Shown: positions 34,275-43,660, counted from the first letter of the stretch. The stretch is 64,000 nucleotides of DNA from Candidatus Riflebacteria bacterium HGW-Riflebacteria-1 (GCA_002839445.1 PGYB01000005.1:186001-250000); one strand, 5' to 3'. Notes: generated by a model not told the origin, from the sequence alone. Made by a program: numbers and translations.

Positions 34275-35534
34275 ATGAAAAGGGCAGTGCTTGGGATAAT
34301 GATTTTGTTGTTCGCTACAGCTGCAGTGGCTGCGCCTGATAACTACATAAACGATATGGGAGCTGTGGTCGAAGAAATATCATTGCTTAACCTGTTGCGC
34401 GGGCTCTATTTAAGCGAAGAACAGGCCAAAAAGATCATGGCACTGGCGCTCGAAGCCGAGACGATTCGCGCCTCTGCCAAAAGCGAGATAGCACAGGTGA
34501 ATGCGCTGCCTTTGCTCAACCAGCTGCGTGATGAACTTTTTACCGCGCTGGCAGAAGAACCGCCTGCGATTCGCAATGAGGTTGTCAAGCTTGATAACCG
34601 GGCGCACGAAATTACCGGCGTGACTCTTGATAAAATCGCCAGGCTCGAAGATGCTGTGCGCAACGTCCTGACGCATGGCCAGCAGAAGATTGTCTGGGAA
34701 TTCGTGCCTTGCATCGTGCCTGAACTTGATTTTGAAAATCCGGTTAGAACTGGCCAGGCCGAAGCCAGCAGCCGCCTGATGCCTGCGCTTAAGCTGATAA
34801 GAGAAACCCCTGAAGATATGTGGAAGAAGCATGGCCAGGATTATCTTGATTATATTCTCAAAGTCACCGAGCAGGAAGTCGGCAAGCTGACCGATGATAC
34901 CCGCGAAGACCTGCGCCGCCGCCTGGTAAAGCACGCCTGGAAAATCAGAAAGATGAAAGAAGCCGACTTTATGATACACCGCAACAAGCTGGCCGAAGAC
35001 TTGTTGCTGGTTAATCGCGAACATACTTTGCGCAGCGGTTATCGTATTACCGGCAAAATTTCGCGCTTTCTTCTTTCCCCGCACGCTGCCAGAGTATTGC
35101 CGCAGTGGATATCGACACACTTTGACAAAAGCTCTGCCGGGTCGCAGGTCGATGAAATTCCGACTGTTAACGCATCTTCGACAGTTCCGTCAGCCGTTAC
35201 AAAACCTGTAACAGCGCCTGCAACTTCGGCAGACCCTGCAGCAATGAGTCCTGTTGACACAAAATCGGATCAATCAGCGTTGCCTGCTGACGACAAAGCG
35301 ATAAGTGATGCAGATTCTCAGTTCTGGTCGGTTCTTGTGCCGAAATCACTGGCCAGATTGGCTGAGACGCCATATTACAATCAGATCTATCACGCTTTTG
35401 GCACGACCCACAGCCAGACGTGGTTTGATGAAGAAGACAAATATGTCGATGTCTGCAACATTGTTCTTGGCGCCGGAGAAATACTCAAGGGCAGCCGCCC
35501 CGGCTATTACACGCTGACTCCGGGGGAGCCCTGA
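34275..35534 (+). CDS. Exported helical protein, partner of the radical SAM gene
   Basis: A 419-residue protein with a signal peptide (MKRAVLG... cleavage near VAA-PD). Residues about 25-290 are predicted helical and resemble Spy/CpxP-like LTxxQ proteins in having a LYLSEEQAKKIM segment. A Ser/Thr/Pro/Ala linker (about 295-355) leads to a C-terminal segment ending with LTPGEP. I do not recognise a family. CAGGAG about 11 bases before the ATG at 34275 supports this start over an in-frame ATG at 34254. It is probably co-transcribed with the radical SAM gene. Confidence 0.65.
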   Translation: MKRAVLGIMILLFATAAVAAPDNYINDMGAVVEEISLLNLLRGLYLSEEQAKKIMALALEAETIRASAKSEIAQVNALPLLNQLRDELFTALAEEPPAIRNEVVKLDNRAHEITGVTLDKIARLEDAVRNVLTHGQQKIVWEFVPCIVPELDFENPVRTGQAEASSRLMPALKLIRETPEDMWKKHGQDYLDYILKVTEQEVGKLTDDTREDLRRRLVKHAWKIRKMKEADFMIHRNKLAEDLLLVNREHTLRSGYRITGKISRFLLSPHAARVLPQWISTHFDKSSAGSQVDEIPTVNASSTVPSAVTKPVTAPATSADPAAMSPVDTKSDQSALPADDKAISDADSQFWSVLVPKSLARLAETPYYNQIYHAFGTTHSQTWFDEEDKYVDVCNIVLGAGEILKGSRPGYYTLTPGEP

Positions 35535-35537
35535 GGC

Positions 35538-36527
35538 TTATTTTTGTCTGATTATAATTGCAGCGCCTTGAATCGTGCCGACCAGCAGATTGCCATTTTC
35601 ATCAAGGCACAATGCCTTGATATGATTTGATGGTAAGCCGTCTGCCTCGGTAAAAAACCGGCCCGGCTGGTTTTCCTGCCAGAGCTGCAGCCCGACGGGA
35701 CTGCCAATCCATACCTGGTCGCCGACTCTCTGCAGGCAGGTGGCAGGAAGCGCCTTAATGCCGTCAACCTTGCGTTTGATTGACCAGTTTTCGCCGTCAA
35801 AGATAGCGAGACCACGGCTGGTGCCGGCAATTATGCGGTCGTCAGTATAATCACAGATGCTGAATACTTCGCGTGCCGGAAACTTTGGAAAGACCCAGGT
35901 ATCAACATTCAGTTCAACGTTTGATTTAATCTCGGTGCGCAATCTGACAATGCCATTGCTGCTGCCGATCCAAAGATGGGTCAGCTGCATGAACACTGTA
36001 AGCAGGCTGTTGTCGTAGAAATGCATGATTTTATAGCTGCGAAAACTCGGATTTACAGTCTCGACAAATCTGCTGACACCATGTTCCCTGTGCCCGAACC
36101 AGAGGTAGTCGTCTTTGTCCGCATGCATGCAGACAATGCGGTTATTCAGCAGTCCAGGCGCATCAGGATCTCGCAGGGTTATCCACTTTGAGAAATCATA
36201 GCGGCACAGGCCGAATCCGCCATATGTTGAGTTTTGTGCTGCCCATATTTCACCATTGCAGATGCCAACCGATGTTATGTTGCCGGCCGCGTTAAGCGGT
36301 GAATTTTCTGGCGTAAATGTTAGAATGCTGCCATCGCTGGTTTCTACAAACAGGCTGTTGTGCAGGCCCCACACGCGAAGTCCCTGCCGCGCTGCGACAG
36401 CCCTGATTTCTTCATTTGCCAGAAATGGGTGAGAAACTCGGGTGATTACAAACTCTTCATTCGCTCTGGCATTGGCACTCAGAGACAAAAAAACGATAAG
36501 CAACGCCAGCAGCCGGCAAATTCGCAT
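35538..36527 (-). CDS. Exported beta-propeller protein (reg_prop type)
   Basis: A 329-residue protein with a signal peptide (MRICRLLALL..., cleavage near ARA-NE). The mature part is a series of beta-propeller blades of the two-component-regulator-propeller type: GLHNSLFVETSDG, YLWFGHREHGVSRF, LWIGSSNGIVRL, IIAGTSRGLAIFDG and VWIGSPVGLQLW. These usually form the sensor half of hybrid kinases, but here there is no kinase domain, so it is a free-standing binding protein. GAGGT precedes the ATG at 36527; the frame extends 24 codons upstream through the terminator. Same protein class as 41062-42027. Confidence 0.75.
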   Translation of the reverse strand: MRICRLLALLIVFLSLSANARANEEFVITRVSHPFLANEEIRAVAARQGLRVWGLHNSLFVETSDGSILTFTPENSPLNAAGNITSVGICNGEIWAAQNSTYGGFGLCRYDFSKWITLRDPDAPGLLNNRIVCMHADKDDYLWFGHREHGVSRFVETVNPSFRSYKIMHFYDNSLLTVFMQLTHLWIGSSNGIVRLRTEIKSNVELNVDTWVFPKFPAREVFSICDYTDDRIIAGTSRGLAIFDGENWSIKRKVDGIKALPATCLQRVGDQVWIGSPVGLQLWQENQPGRFFTEADGLPSNHIKALCLDENGNLLVGTIQGAAIIIRQK

Positions 36528-36545
36528 TGTTTGCGACCTCGCATA

Positions 36546-36590
36546 TAAAAAATAAAGCCCCCACGCGGGTATGATACCCACATGGAGGCT
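36546..36590 (-). terminator. Rho-independent terminator of the 915-residue protein gene
   Basis: Read on the minus strand, a 16-bp stem (36575-36590 with 36556-36571, three G-U pairs) closes a 3-base loop and is followed by TTTATTTTTT (36546-36555). It separates the large secreted protein gene from the downstream propeller gene. Confidence 0.85.
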
Positions 36591-36613
36591 TAAGTTCAAT
36601 CAGTTACGCTATT

Positions 36614-39361
36614 TTATTTGTTGTCGATAGACCGTGTTCTAAAGCTGGCCGGCAGAACGTTGATGTTGAACTTGAGTTCACGTGCTCCGCCGATGCCGCC
36701 GTCTTTGGCGCGGTCGTAAGCCTTGACCCTGAACTGATACCAGCCGGCAGCTCTGAAGATGTGATAAAAGCTGACTTTTGGATCAAATTCATTGAGTTCA
36801 AACTTGTTCAAACCGCTGCCATCTTTGACAATCTTGTTGCTGCTGACGATCTGGCCATCCTGTTCGTGCTCGATGTCTTCGAATTTGCCAGTAGGCTGCT
36901 GGTTCTCGTTAAGAGCTTCGATTTCGACCTCGGTCTTAAGAATGCCACGAAACGGGGTCAGACTGTCGATGTTGTCATAAGGCGCGATATGAAAGCGCAT
37001 GCGCTGGTCTTCGACCGGGATGCCGTTTTTATCTGGGCCTTCGGGGTCGGTCGGGAAGGCTGGTAACTTTTCCTGGGTACCATCAACCTTGACTACCATC
37101 CAGTCGCTGCCGGTCATATCGATGTCGCCGCCAACACCATCTTCACCATGATTAGTGACGGTGCCGGTCTTGACGTTTTTGCTTACCAGCTGTCCGCCGG
37201 CTTCGATTGATTCAACCGGTGGAATGCCGATCTTGTGGGTTACGCCGTTGTTCATATCTTCTGCTTCAACGTTGATTAAAGGCTTGCTGAATGCAGCCAC
37301 GTCTTCGACCTTGATGACAGAGCCAGCGGGAGCAGCGTTACCACAGCAGTTAGAGACTTCCTGGGTCATCAGACAATCGGGTGGGTGACTCATTGAATCG
37401 CCGTAATAGAGTTCTGAGAGGGTCTTGCGATTGCTGTCGTCAACACCGGCGCTGGCAAGAACCTGACGTTCCGTGCCTGAAATCTTTTTGCCGGCAATCG
37501 GAGTTGCGCTGTGGTCGTTCCATTCAATCGAGTTGGTGGCAAAGTGTCGTGGCAGAATGACGCGTTTGCCGGCCACTGTCCATGAGCCGCTGGTAACTTC
37601 AATAGTCTTGCCGGTTGCGGGGTCAGTCTTGTTGATCGGCTTTTCAGTGTGCTGTGAAGGAATATTTTCGAGTGCGATCGGGCCAACGATGCAGCGGCCA
37701 AGATGCACTTCGAAACCGATTGGCGCAAACCTGGTTGCTTCGCGGGTGCCTTCGCTTGAGCTGTCGATAAAGTTCTTGAGTTCCTGCATGGCGGTTCTCG
37801 CCTCGACCGCAGCTGGCGTGGTCTTGCCGGCAAGCTCGTCCATGATATCTGCATATACTGAGAGCTCAGCCGAGCTCTTCTTTTTCCAGGCTTCGTTAAG
37901 CTCGTTGGTGCGTGTGACAGGGTCGCCGTTCTGGTAGAGGCAGTAATAAACTACGCCTTTTTCCCATGGCGTAAGAAATTTTCCGGGCCAGCTGTTGGTG
38001 TAACGGTCGGCAATGAATTTGTCGCGTTTATCCTGCGGCTGGTGTTTCCAGTAGGCGTGATGGCTTTCATAGAATTCACGTTCACGCGAACTGTAGGCGC
38101 GTCCCAGATATGGGCCATAGGTGCCGTTTGATTTGAGAAAATAAAAGAACATGACGGCTTCGAGATTGCTGGCGCCATCATAAAACGGGTTGGGCAGCTG
38201 ATATAGTTCATCAGGGCTGAATTGATACTCAAAATTGCTGGTGATTGCTGGGGATGAAGGCTGCAAATCAGAGTTTTCGTTTTCATAGCCAACAGACATG
38301 CCGTCTGGTCCGCCATTGTAGCCGAGATATTTGCCAACTACACCAGAATAAACGGAGCCCTGCGGGTCAAGAAAATCTTTACTGACTTCAGGATAAGAGT
38401 AGTCTTCGACATAGACCACACTGTAGTCAGTAAACTCATTGTAGGTCTTGCCGTCTACTTCTGCAGTTAGATTCCATGAATCTTTGAGGGAATCCGGGAT
38501 CGGTTTGGTGGTTTTGTTCGCGCCCTCGGGGCCAAACTTCACAAAGGCATCGTCGCCAGGAAGCGCACCGAGACTGGCAGTGCCTGGTATTTCGCCATCA
38601 GGGTTCGCTGTGCCGACTGCTGTTTCCGGGTAGCCGTTGCCAGATGTTGCCGGTGCCGGTATTTCGGCGCGTTCGTAGGTCATGATCATGCCGACCTGCT
38701 GCAGAAATTTTGAACCGGCAACGTCTTCGCGGCCGCGAATGCCTGAGTCAAAAGCGGTGGTGTGCTTGTTGACAAACAGCTTTTTGTCTGGCACATCGCT
38801 TTCGCTTTTGGCACCAGTAGCCATGTCTTTAAAAAACTGTGCGTTGACCGCATTTGGGCGTAAGAATGGGGTCCAGACTTCGCCGCCAGAAGTGCCGTTT
38901 TTATTGCCTTCGGCCAGAACTTTTTTCTTTTCGTCAGGCTGCTCAAAGAACCAGTGATATTTAACCTTGCGGTAAACATAAAACTTGTTGCTCGCCTTGT
39001 CTTTGACGATAAAGGGGAACTTGTCTTTGCCGGCGCCGGTGTTGCGATAAATAAGGGTAGCGTCGGTCAACATGTTTGCCTTATTCTTAACCACCGGTCT
39101 GGGTTCATACAGAGGCATCCAGATCGCGATCTGCGCTTCTGGTTTGTCAGAGTGGCCTGGCACGCGTTCAATGTTCATGCCGTCGGCGAGTGGGCCATCA
39201 GCCTCAAACTTTGAGTCAAACGGTCTGATCAGTGACTGCGGAAAATAGCTTGATTCTTTTCCGGGTGTTACCTCTATTGCGCTCAATGGCACAGTAGCGG
39301 TCAGGCCGATCAGTAACAGAAAAACAATACAGAACGGTCTTTGCAGAAAATTTGATCTCAT
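36614..39361 (-). CDS. Large exported protein of unknown family
   Basis: A 915-residue protein with a signal peptide (residues 1-28, cleavage near LSA-IE). I recognise no family. The N-terminal third is rich in aromatic and charged residues, and a Cys cluster (NCCGN) lies near residue 670. The last 130 residues (RMRFHIAPYDN..., FYHIFRAAGWYQFRVKAYDRA) look like an Ig or cadherin-like beta-sandwich. No membrane helix follows the signal peptide, so it is periplasmic or surface exposed. AGGAGGAG precedes the ATG. It is third in a minus-strand group (propeller, TPR, this gene). Confidence 0.7.
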   Translation of the reverse strand: MRSNFLQRPFCIVFLLLIGLTATVPLSAIEVTPGKESSYFPQSLIRPFDSKFEADGPLADGMNIERVPGHSDKPEAQIAIWMPLYEPRPVVKNKANMLTDATLIYRNTGAGKDKFPFIVKDKASNKFYVYRKVKYHWFFEQPDEKKKVLAEGNKNGTSGGEVWTPFLRPNAVNAQFFKDMATGAKSESDVPDKKLFVNKHTTAFDSGIRGREDVAGSKFLQQVGMIMTYERAEIPAPATSGNGYPETAVGTANPDGEIPGTASLGALPGDDAFVKFGPEGANKTTKPIPDSLKDSWNLTAEVDGKTYNEFTDYSVVYVEDYSYPEVSKDFLDPQGSVYSGVVGKYLGYNGGPDGMSVGYENENSDLQPSSPAITSNFEYQFSPDELYQLPNPFYDGASNLEAVMFFYFLKSNGTYGPYLGRAYSSREREFYESHHAYWKHQPQDKRDKFIADRYTNSWPGKFLTPWEKGVVYYCLYQNGDPVTRTNELNEAWKKKSSAELSVYADIMDELAGKTTPAAVEARTAMQELKNFIDSSSEGTREATRFAPIGFEVHLGRCIVGPIALENIPSQHTEKPINKTDPATGKTIEVTSGSWTVAGKRVILPRHFATNSIEWNDHSATPIAGKKISGTERQVLASAGVDDSNRKTLSELYYGDSMSHPPDCLMTQEVSNCCGNAAPAGSVIKVEDVAAFSKPLINVEAEDMNNGVTHKIGIPPVESIEAGGQLVSKNVKTGTVTNHGEDGVGGDIDMTGSDWMVVKVDGTQEKLPAFPTDPEGPDKNGIPVEDQRMRFHIAPYDNIDSLTPFRGILKTEVEIEALNENQQPTGKFEDIEHEQDGQIVSSNKIVKDGSGLNKFELNEFDPKVSFYHIFRAAGWYQFRVKAYDRAKDGGIGGARELKFNINVLPASFRTRSIDNK

Positions 39362-39385
39362 AACTCCTCCTGGGGATTTTATAGA

Positions 39386-41065
39386 CTAATTGGTTTTTAA
39401 CTGGCTCTGAATAAGAGCCTCAAACTCGCGTGATCTTCTTACACCTTCCTCGTTCTCGTAGATCCAGCTCTTGACTGTTGGCGCGGCTGGTGCATCTGGC
39501 ATTTTGGCGAGATAGTCCTGAAAGTAGCTGTAAGCGAATTCCTGATTAGCCATGGCGCGGTAGACGCGGCTGAAACGCGGGCGCTCGCGCACCAGCAGAT
39601 CGCCGGGAAACGACTCGTGGCCTTTGCCCGAATAAAGCTGGCCAAGTCGCAGCTTGGCCCGATAGGCGATTTCGTCTTCGTAAAGCGCCAGCAGACTGTA
39701 AATCTGCATTGCTTTTGCCGGATACTCGTCAAGTTCGAGAAACACTGCTTTCCAGAATTCAACGCGTGGGTCGCCGCGCACCATGCTTTCGCATTTTGCG
39801 AGGTGCAGGTTGGCACGATAATCAGCACCCTGCGCCAGTATTTCGAGCATGGCGAGATTAACGTCAAAGTTGTCAGGGTTCATTTCATAGGCGAGATTGA
39901 ACATTACCAGGGCAAAGCCGTTGTTGCCATTTTTAAGATAAGCTTTGCCGAGGCTTATCAGTGGCATAAAGCTTTCTGGCCACATCGCTCTGGCTTTCTG
40001 CAGAATTTCGATAGCTTTGGGAAACTGCTGCATGCGCTGAAAAACATCGCCAAGACCTAGATAGGCAGTCATGTTGGCGGCGTCGAGCTTAATAACTCTT
40101 TCGTAGTTGCTGACAGCGAGCTGGTATTTTTTGTTCTCAGTGTCGATCTGAGCCGACAGAATAAGCAGTTCAATATTCTCTGGCTCTTTTTTAAGCAACG
40201 GAAAAAGAACCGTCTCTGCCAGCGTCAGGTCAGGCTTGCTGGCATAAATGCAGGCGCGTATCCATGCGGTTTGCTGTTTTGGCGACAGTTTTCCCGAGTT
40301 GGCTTTGTCGAGTTCCTTATACACGCGTATGGCTCTCTGATAATAACTGCTGCCGACCTGGTCGACGATTTCAGCTGTTTTTTCGAGCAACTCAACGTTT
40401 CCGGGTTCAGCGTCAACCGCCAGGAGCAACTCATCTGCGGCATTCTGTGTTTTGCCTGCTTCAAGATGTTTCATGGCCTTCTCGAAGGCTGTTTTTGCCT
40501 TTTCGTTTTTGAGCCCGACCAGCTCAGAAGTCTTGCTATTTGTCGCACTGTTTTGATTGCTCGCGGTCACGTTGCCGGCGGGCTGTTTATTGTCAGTTGC
40601 CGGTTTGTCGGGCTTTTTATCAGACGTGGTAGTGGTGACCGGCTTATGGTCTGGCGGCAAATTTTTAGCGGTCTGTGTGGCGGCAGGAGTCTCGGTGACC
40701 GTTGCGCTAAAATCAGTCTCTGTGGCGTGGCTGTTGTCGGTGGGTGCTGTCTTGACGTTCTGCGAGATCTCGCGCAGCTTGCGCGCGCGTTCCAGTGCCT
40801 TGTCTGCCAGATCTATGCGGCCAAGTTTGCGCAATGAAACGCTGAACAGATACCAGGCCTCAGCGTGGCGCGGGTGGTCTTTCAATTCGTCTTTTTTTTG
40901 CGTGAGAATCTTGTTGAATAGCTCGGCAGAGCGTTTGAAATTGCCAATCTGCAACAACGCCTTGCCTGACTCTACATCAAGTTCGATATCGTCAGCAGCC
41001 TGAACCCCGACCGTAATCAGCAGCAGACAGGCAAATATTGCGCCAGAAAACTTTGCCATCTTCAT
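39386..41065 (-). CDS. Exported TPR protein
   Basis: A 559-residue protein with a signal peptide (cleavage near VQA-AD). Residues about 30-95 hold a first TPR pair. A Thr/Lys/Asn/Asp-rich linker spans about 105-190, and further TPRs run from about 190 to 540 (ANMTAYLGLGDVFQRMQQFPKAIEIL is a good unit). It likely works as a scaffold in the periplasm. Its start overlaps the stop of the upstream propeller gene as ATGA, and the 915-residue protein gene starts 24 bases after its end. Confidence 0.78.
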   Translation of the reverse strand: MKMAKFSGAIFACLLLITVGVQAADDIELDVESGKALLQIGNFKRSAELFNKILTQKKDELKDHPRHAEAWYLFSVSLRKLGRIDLADKALERARKLREISQNVKTAPTDNSHATETDFSATVTETPAATQTAKNLPPDHKPVTTTTSDKKPDKPATDNKQPAGNVTASNQNSATNSKTSELVGLKNEKAKTAFEKAMKHLEAGKTQNAADELLLAVDAEPGNVELLEKTAEIVDQVGSSYYQRAIRVYKELDKANSGKLSPKQQTAWIRACIYASKPDLTLAETVLFPLLKKEPENIELLILSAQIDTENKKYQLAVSNYERVIKLDAANMTAYLGLGDVFQRMQQFPKAIEILQKARAMWPESFMPLISLGKAYLKNGNNGFALVMFNLAYEMNPDNFDVNLAMLEILAQGADYRANLHLAKCESMVRGDPRVEFWKAVFLELDEYPAKAMQIYSLLALYEDEIAYRAKLRLGQLYSGKGHESFPGDLLVRERPRFSRVYRAMANQEFAYSYFQDYLAKMPDAPAAPTVKSWIYENEEGVRRSREFEALIQSQLKTN

Positions 41066-42027
41066 TTGTTTTGCTCCTCAAGACCGGCTTCGCCGAAACT
41101 ATACTTCACTTTAAAGTCTGTACCATTGTCAGATATAAAGATTTTACCATCAGTTGTACCAATAAAAAATCTATTTTTTGCATCTACCGCACCGCATTTT
41201 GCAAGGGAAACAGATGGTTCCAGTTTTTGCGCTTTGCCATCTGTCAGCTTCCATAGATGCTTCTCTCCGATAACCAGAATGCCGTTGTCAGCAGGCATGC
41301 TGGCGTGAATCATTCCGTCTATCGCCGGCACTTTAACCGGTTCGCCGCCGGGTGCAATCGAATAGAGGCCATGGCGCGTTGTCGCAATAAACAGTCTGTC
41401 TTCATGCACCAGCAGGTGATTCACGCCGCGGTTTAGCTGCTCAAACTTAGGTTTCCAGTCGCCCAGATCAGCGCTGTTCGAGTAAAGACCCGTTGACGTG
41501 CCAAGCCAGAGCCGATTTTGCCATTCAACAATCGAATTGACCCAGGCAAGACTGATTGATTGCTGTTCCTTGACCGGCTGCCAGGCGTTATTCTTTAAAA
41601 AAGCGGTGCCGCTGCCAACTGAGCCGATAATAACCTGCCCCGCCGAAGTTCTTGTCAGTGCGTGCAGCTTTTCAAAGCCGGCATGCTGACCAACAGGCTC
41701 AATGCGATCGGTAGTGGTGTTAATCTTTATACAACCGCCCCCGGCAGTGGCTACCCATAGACCCTTCACGTCGACGAGCAGGTTATTGATCATTGGATAT
41801 GGCATCTGAAGAGTTTCGTCATAGAACTTGCTGATGCCCGATTCGTTGACTACCCACAGCCCTCTGCCAAATGTGGCTACCCACATTCGGCCTTGTTGAT
41901 CGAAAGCGATACTGCGAATTGTGGTGTCTTGAGCCGCAAACTTCGGCTGGGCCGAAGCTTGGATAATGCTGCAGAAAAGCAGCATCAGGCAAGCTGTTGT
42001 CAGGACATTGATTCTACGAATGAACAT
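41062..42027 (-). CDS. Exported beta-propeller protein
   Basis: A 321-residue protein with a signal peptide (cleavage near ASA-QP). Blades of the reg_prop type repeat: IAFDQQGRMWVATFGRGLWV, GLWVATAGGGCIKI, LWLGTSTGLYS, LFIATTRHGLYSI and FFIGTTDGKIFI. No kinase domain follows. It heads the group propeller-TPR-large protein and overlaps the TPR gene by 4 bases. A weak GAGAG ribosome site lies upstream. The upstream gap to hpf (42028-42382) shows no other gene. Confidence 0.76.
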   Translation of the reverse strand: MFIRRINVLTTACLMLLFCSIIQASAQPKFAAQDTTIRSIAFDQQGRMWVATFGRGLWVVNESGISKFYDETLQMPYPMINNLLVDVKGLWVATAGGGCIKINTTTDRIEPVGQHAGFEKLHALTRTSAGQVIIGSVGSGTAFLKNNAWQPVKEQQSISLAWVNSIVEWQNRLWLGTSTGLYSNSADLGDWKPKFEQLNRGVNHLLVHEDRLFIATTRHGLYSIAPGGEPVKVPAIDGMIHASMPADNGILVIGEKHLWKLTDGKAQKLEPSVSLAKCGAVDAKNRFFIGTTDGKIFISDNGTDFKVKYSFGEAGLEEQNK

Positions 42028-42382
42028 TTCAGATTACTCTCTCTTGCTATGGTTGCGAAGGTCTGGCTCAGACACCACCTTATGCGGGCGATTTCTGCTC
42101 TGTACATTCATACGAGTATCTCTGCAATTAAGTTACAATGAAAAATATATCGAGTGTTTTATCATAATGATTCGGTTTTAAGTGAAATTTCTTTGGTAAG
42201 GTCGCCGGCAGGTTTTTCTTATCCATTAGCTGCGGCGATGAATGCTCAAGGCAGAGATCTTGAATTTGAAGGCTGTCTGGGATTCTATGGCTGCTGCTTT
42301 TTTTTACTCTGACTGACTCAAAATATGAAAACGATGCTGCTAAAATTAAAAGGATTGAGTTTTGCAGATGTTATGGTGTATC

Positions 42383-42411
42383 TTGACAGCGACGGAGGGG
42401 TGTGCTAGTAT
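42383..42411 (+). promoter_or_regulatory. Promoter for hpf
   Basis: TTGACA (42383-42388), a 17-base spacer and TAGTAT (42406-42411), close to the sigma70 consensus. Transcription would start near 42418. Confidence 0.75.
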
Positions 42412-42431
42412 TTGCTACCCTGATCATATCC

Positions 42432-42452
42432 GGGGAATAGCGTCTATTCCTC
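42432..42452 (+). promoter_or_regulatory. 5'-UTR hairpin just before the hpf ribosome site
   Basis: GGAATAG (42434-42440) and CTATTCC (42444-42450) pair around CGT; a G-U and a G-C pair extend it to nine. It lies between the transcription start and the GGAGG ribosome site (about 42460), so it may tune translation or stability of the hpf mRNA. Confidence 0.5.
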
Positions 42453-42470
42453 ATCATTCGGAGGCATTCT

Positions 42471-43058
42471 ATGCAATTTGTTATCAAAGGAAAGAATCTT
42501 CAACTTACTGACGCGCTCAAAGACTACGCAGAAAAGAAGTTGACGACTATTACCAAATACTTCGATCATATCGTCGAAGTTGACGTTACCCTCTCTGTAA
42601 AAGACTCAAAAGACATCAGCCGCAGCCGAGTCTGCGAAGTCACTGTATGGGCAAAGTCAATCGGTAACCCGATTCACGGTAAAGCCGCTTCCGAAGACCT
42701 TTACGCTTCAATCGACATCGTTGCCGAAAAGATCGAACGCCAGGTCAAGAAGTTTAAAGAAAAAATCACCGGCCGCCGCAGAAACAGCAAAGGTGCCGAT
42801 AAGCAGGCAACTCACAGCGTTCTCTCGTTTGGTGATGATTTCGCCAGCCGCACTGAAGACGCACCCGAAGACAACAAGCCCAAAATCGTTCGCAGTGGCA
42901 CTTTCCCAATGCGCCCGATGTTCTCAGACGAAGCTGCTGAACAGCTTGACATGTTTAACCAGGACTTCTTCGTTTTCTCTAACGCCGAAACCAACAGAAT
43001 CAATGTGATTTATCGTCGCGGCGATGGTAATTTCGGCCTCATTGAGCCCGAGTACTAA
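42471..43058 (+). CDS. hpf: Long-form ribosome hibernation promoting factor
   Basis: Binds idle 70S ribosomes and joins them into 100S dimers. The 195-residue protein has the S30AE domain at residues 1-105 (MQFVIKGKNLQLTDALKDYAE). A charged linker (105-140) leads to the C-terminal dimerisation domain (MRPMFSDEAAEQLDMF...NVIYRRGDGNFGLIEP). This two-domain build is the long form found in Firmicutes and many diderms without RMF. The SD CGGAGG precedes the ATG. It lies 39 bases before the PTS IIA gene and is probably co-transcribed. Confidence 0.95.
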   Translation: MQFVIKGKNLQLTDALKDYAEKKLTTITKYFDHIVEVDVTLSVKDSKDISRSRVCEVTVWAKSIGNPIHGKAASEDLYASIDIVAEKIERQVKKFKEKITGRRRNSKGADKQATHSVLSFGDDFASRTEDAPEDNKPKIVRSGTFPMRPMFSDEAAEQLDMFNQDFFVFSNAETNRINVIYRRGDGNFGLIEPEY

Positions 43059-43097
43059 ATACGAGATCTAGCCCCTGACAGGGATGCAGGAGGAGTT

Positions 43098-43553
43098 TTG
43101 GAACTAAGCGAATTTATATCACCCCAGCTTACCAAGTTGGAATTGAGTTCCACCACCAAGCTCGATGCCATTAAAGAGCTTATTGATATGCTCGATACTG
43201 CCGGCTATCTTACCGATGCCGATGCTTTTCTGAAGTCTGTTCTTGAGAGAGAAAAGGTTGGTTCGACCGGAATCGGCAAAGGGATCGCCATACCTCACTC
43301 AAGAACTTCCACTGTCAGAGAAGTCGTCGTTGCCATTGGCCGCTCAACTGCCGGCATAGAGTTCGAAGCGCTTGACAACCGTCCGGTGCATCTGGTTTTT
43401 CTGATCGCTGCTCCGATAGAGTCTGGCGGCCTTTATCTCAAGGCTCTGGCAAGACTTTCACGGCTTCTGCGCTATCAGGAATTCAGAACCGAGCTCATGG
43501 AAGCAGAATCGGTAGACGAGATCATAAAAATTATCTCTGCCGAAGAAAAGTAG
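43098..43553 (+). CDS. PTS IIA (PtsN/fructose-type) regulatory protein
   Basis: A 151-residue EIIA domain of the fructose/mannitol/nitrogen type. The phospho-accepting His is H67 in AIPHSRT; the family box VHLVFLIAAP follows. No IIB or IIC domain is attached, so a regulatory rather than a transport role is likely, as for PtsN. With hprK elsewhere in the window it suggests a signalling PTS chain. The start is TTG at 43098, set by the GGAGGAG just upstream. hpf-ptsN linkage is common in proteobacteria. Confidence 0.85.
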   Translation: MELSEFISPQLTKLELSSTTKLDAIKELIDMLDTAGYLTDADAFLKSVLEREKVGSTGIGKGIAIPHSRTSTVREVVVAIGRSTAGIEFEALDNRPVHLVFLIAAPIESGGLYLKALARLSRLLRYQEFRTELMEAESVDEIIKIISAEEK

Positions 43554-43611
43554 TTTTAGTGGCAAAGTTTGAGCCGTAACCGGCTTGGGCAAAGGCTAAC
43601 CGAATTTATCT

Positions 43612-43647
43612 GGCGCGTGCCTTAAGTAAGGCCGCGCCTTCTATTTT
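43612..43647 (+). terminator. Hairpin terminator/attenuator before secA
   Basis: GGCGCG (43612-43617) pairs with CGCGCC (43633-43638), and GCCTT (43619-43623) with AAGGC (43628-43632), around AAGT with one bulged T. The downstream run is TTCTATTTT. It likely ends the hpf-ptsN transcript, with possible readthrough to secA. A second small hairpin (AGCCG/CGGCT) lies at 43572-43585. Confidence 0.65.
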
Positions 43648-43660
43648 GAAAGGGGTCAGC

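Noticed and set aside
43646..43660. TTG start for secA five codons upstream
   Set aside because: AAAGGGG is placed correctly for the ATG at 43661, and MFDWLFKF is the normal SecA start.
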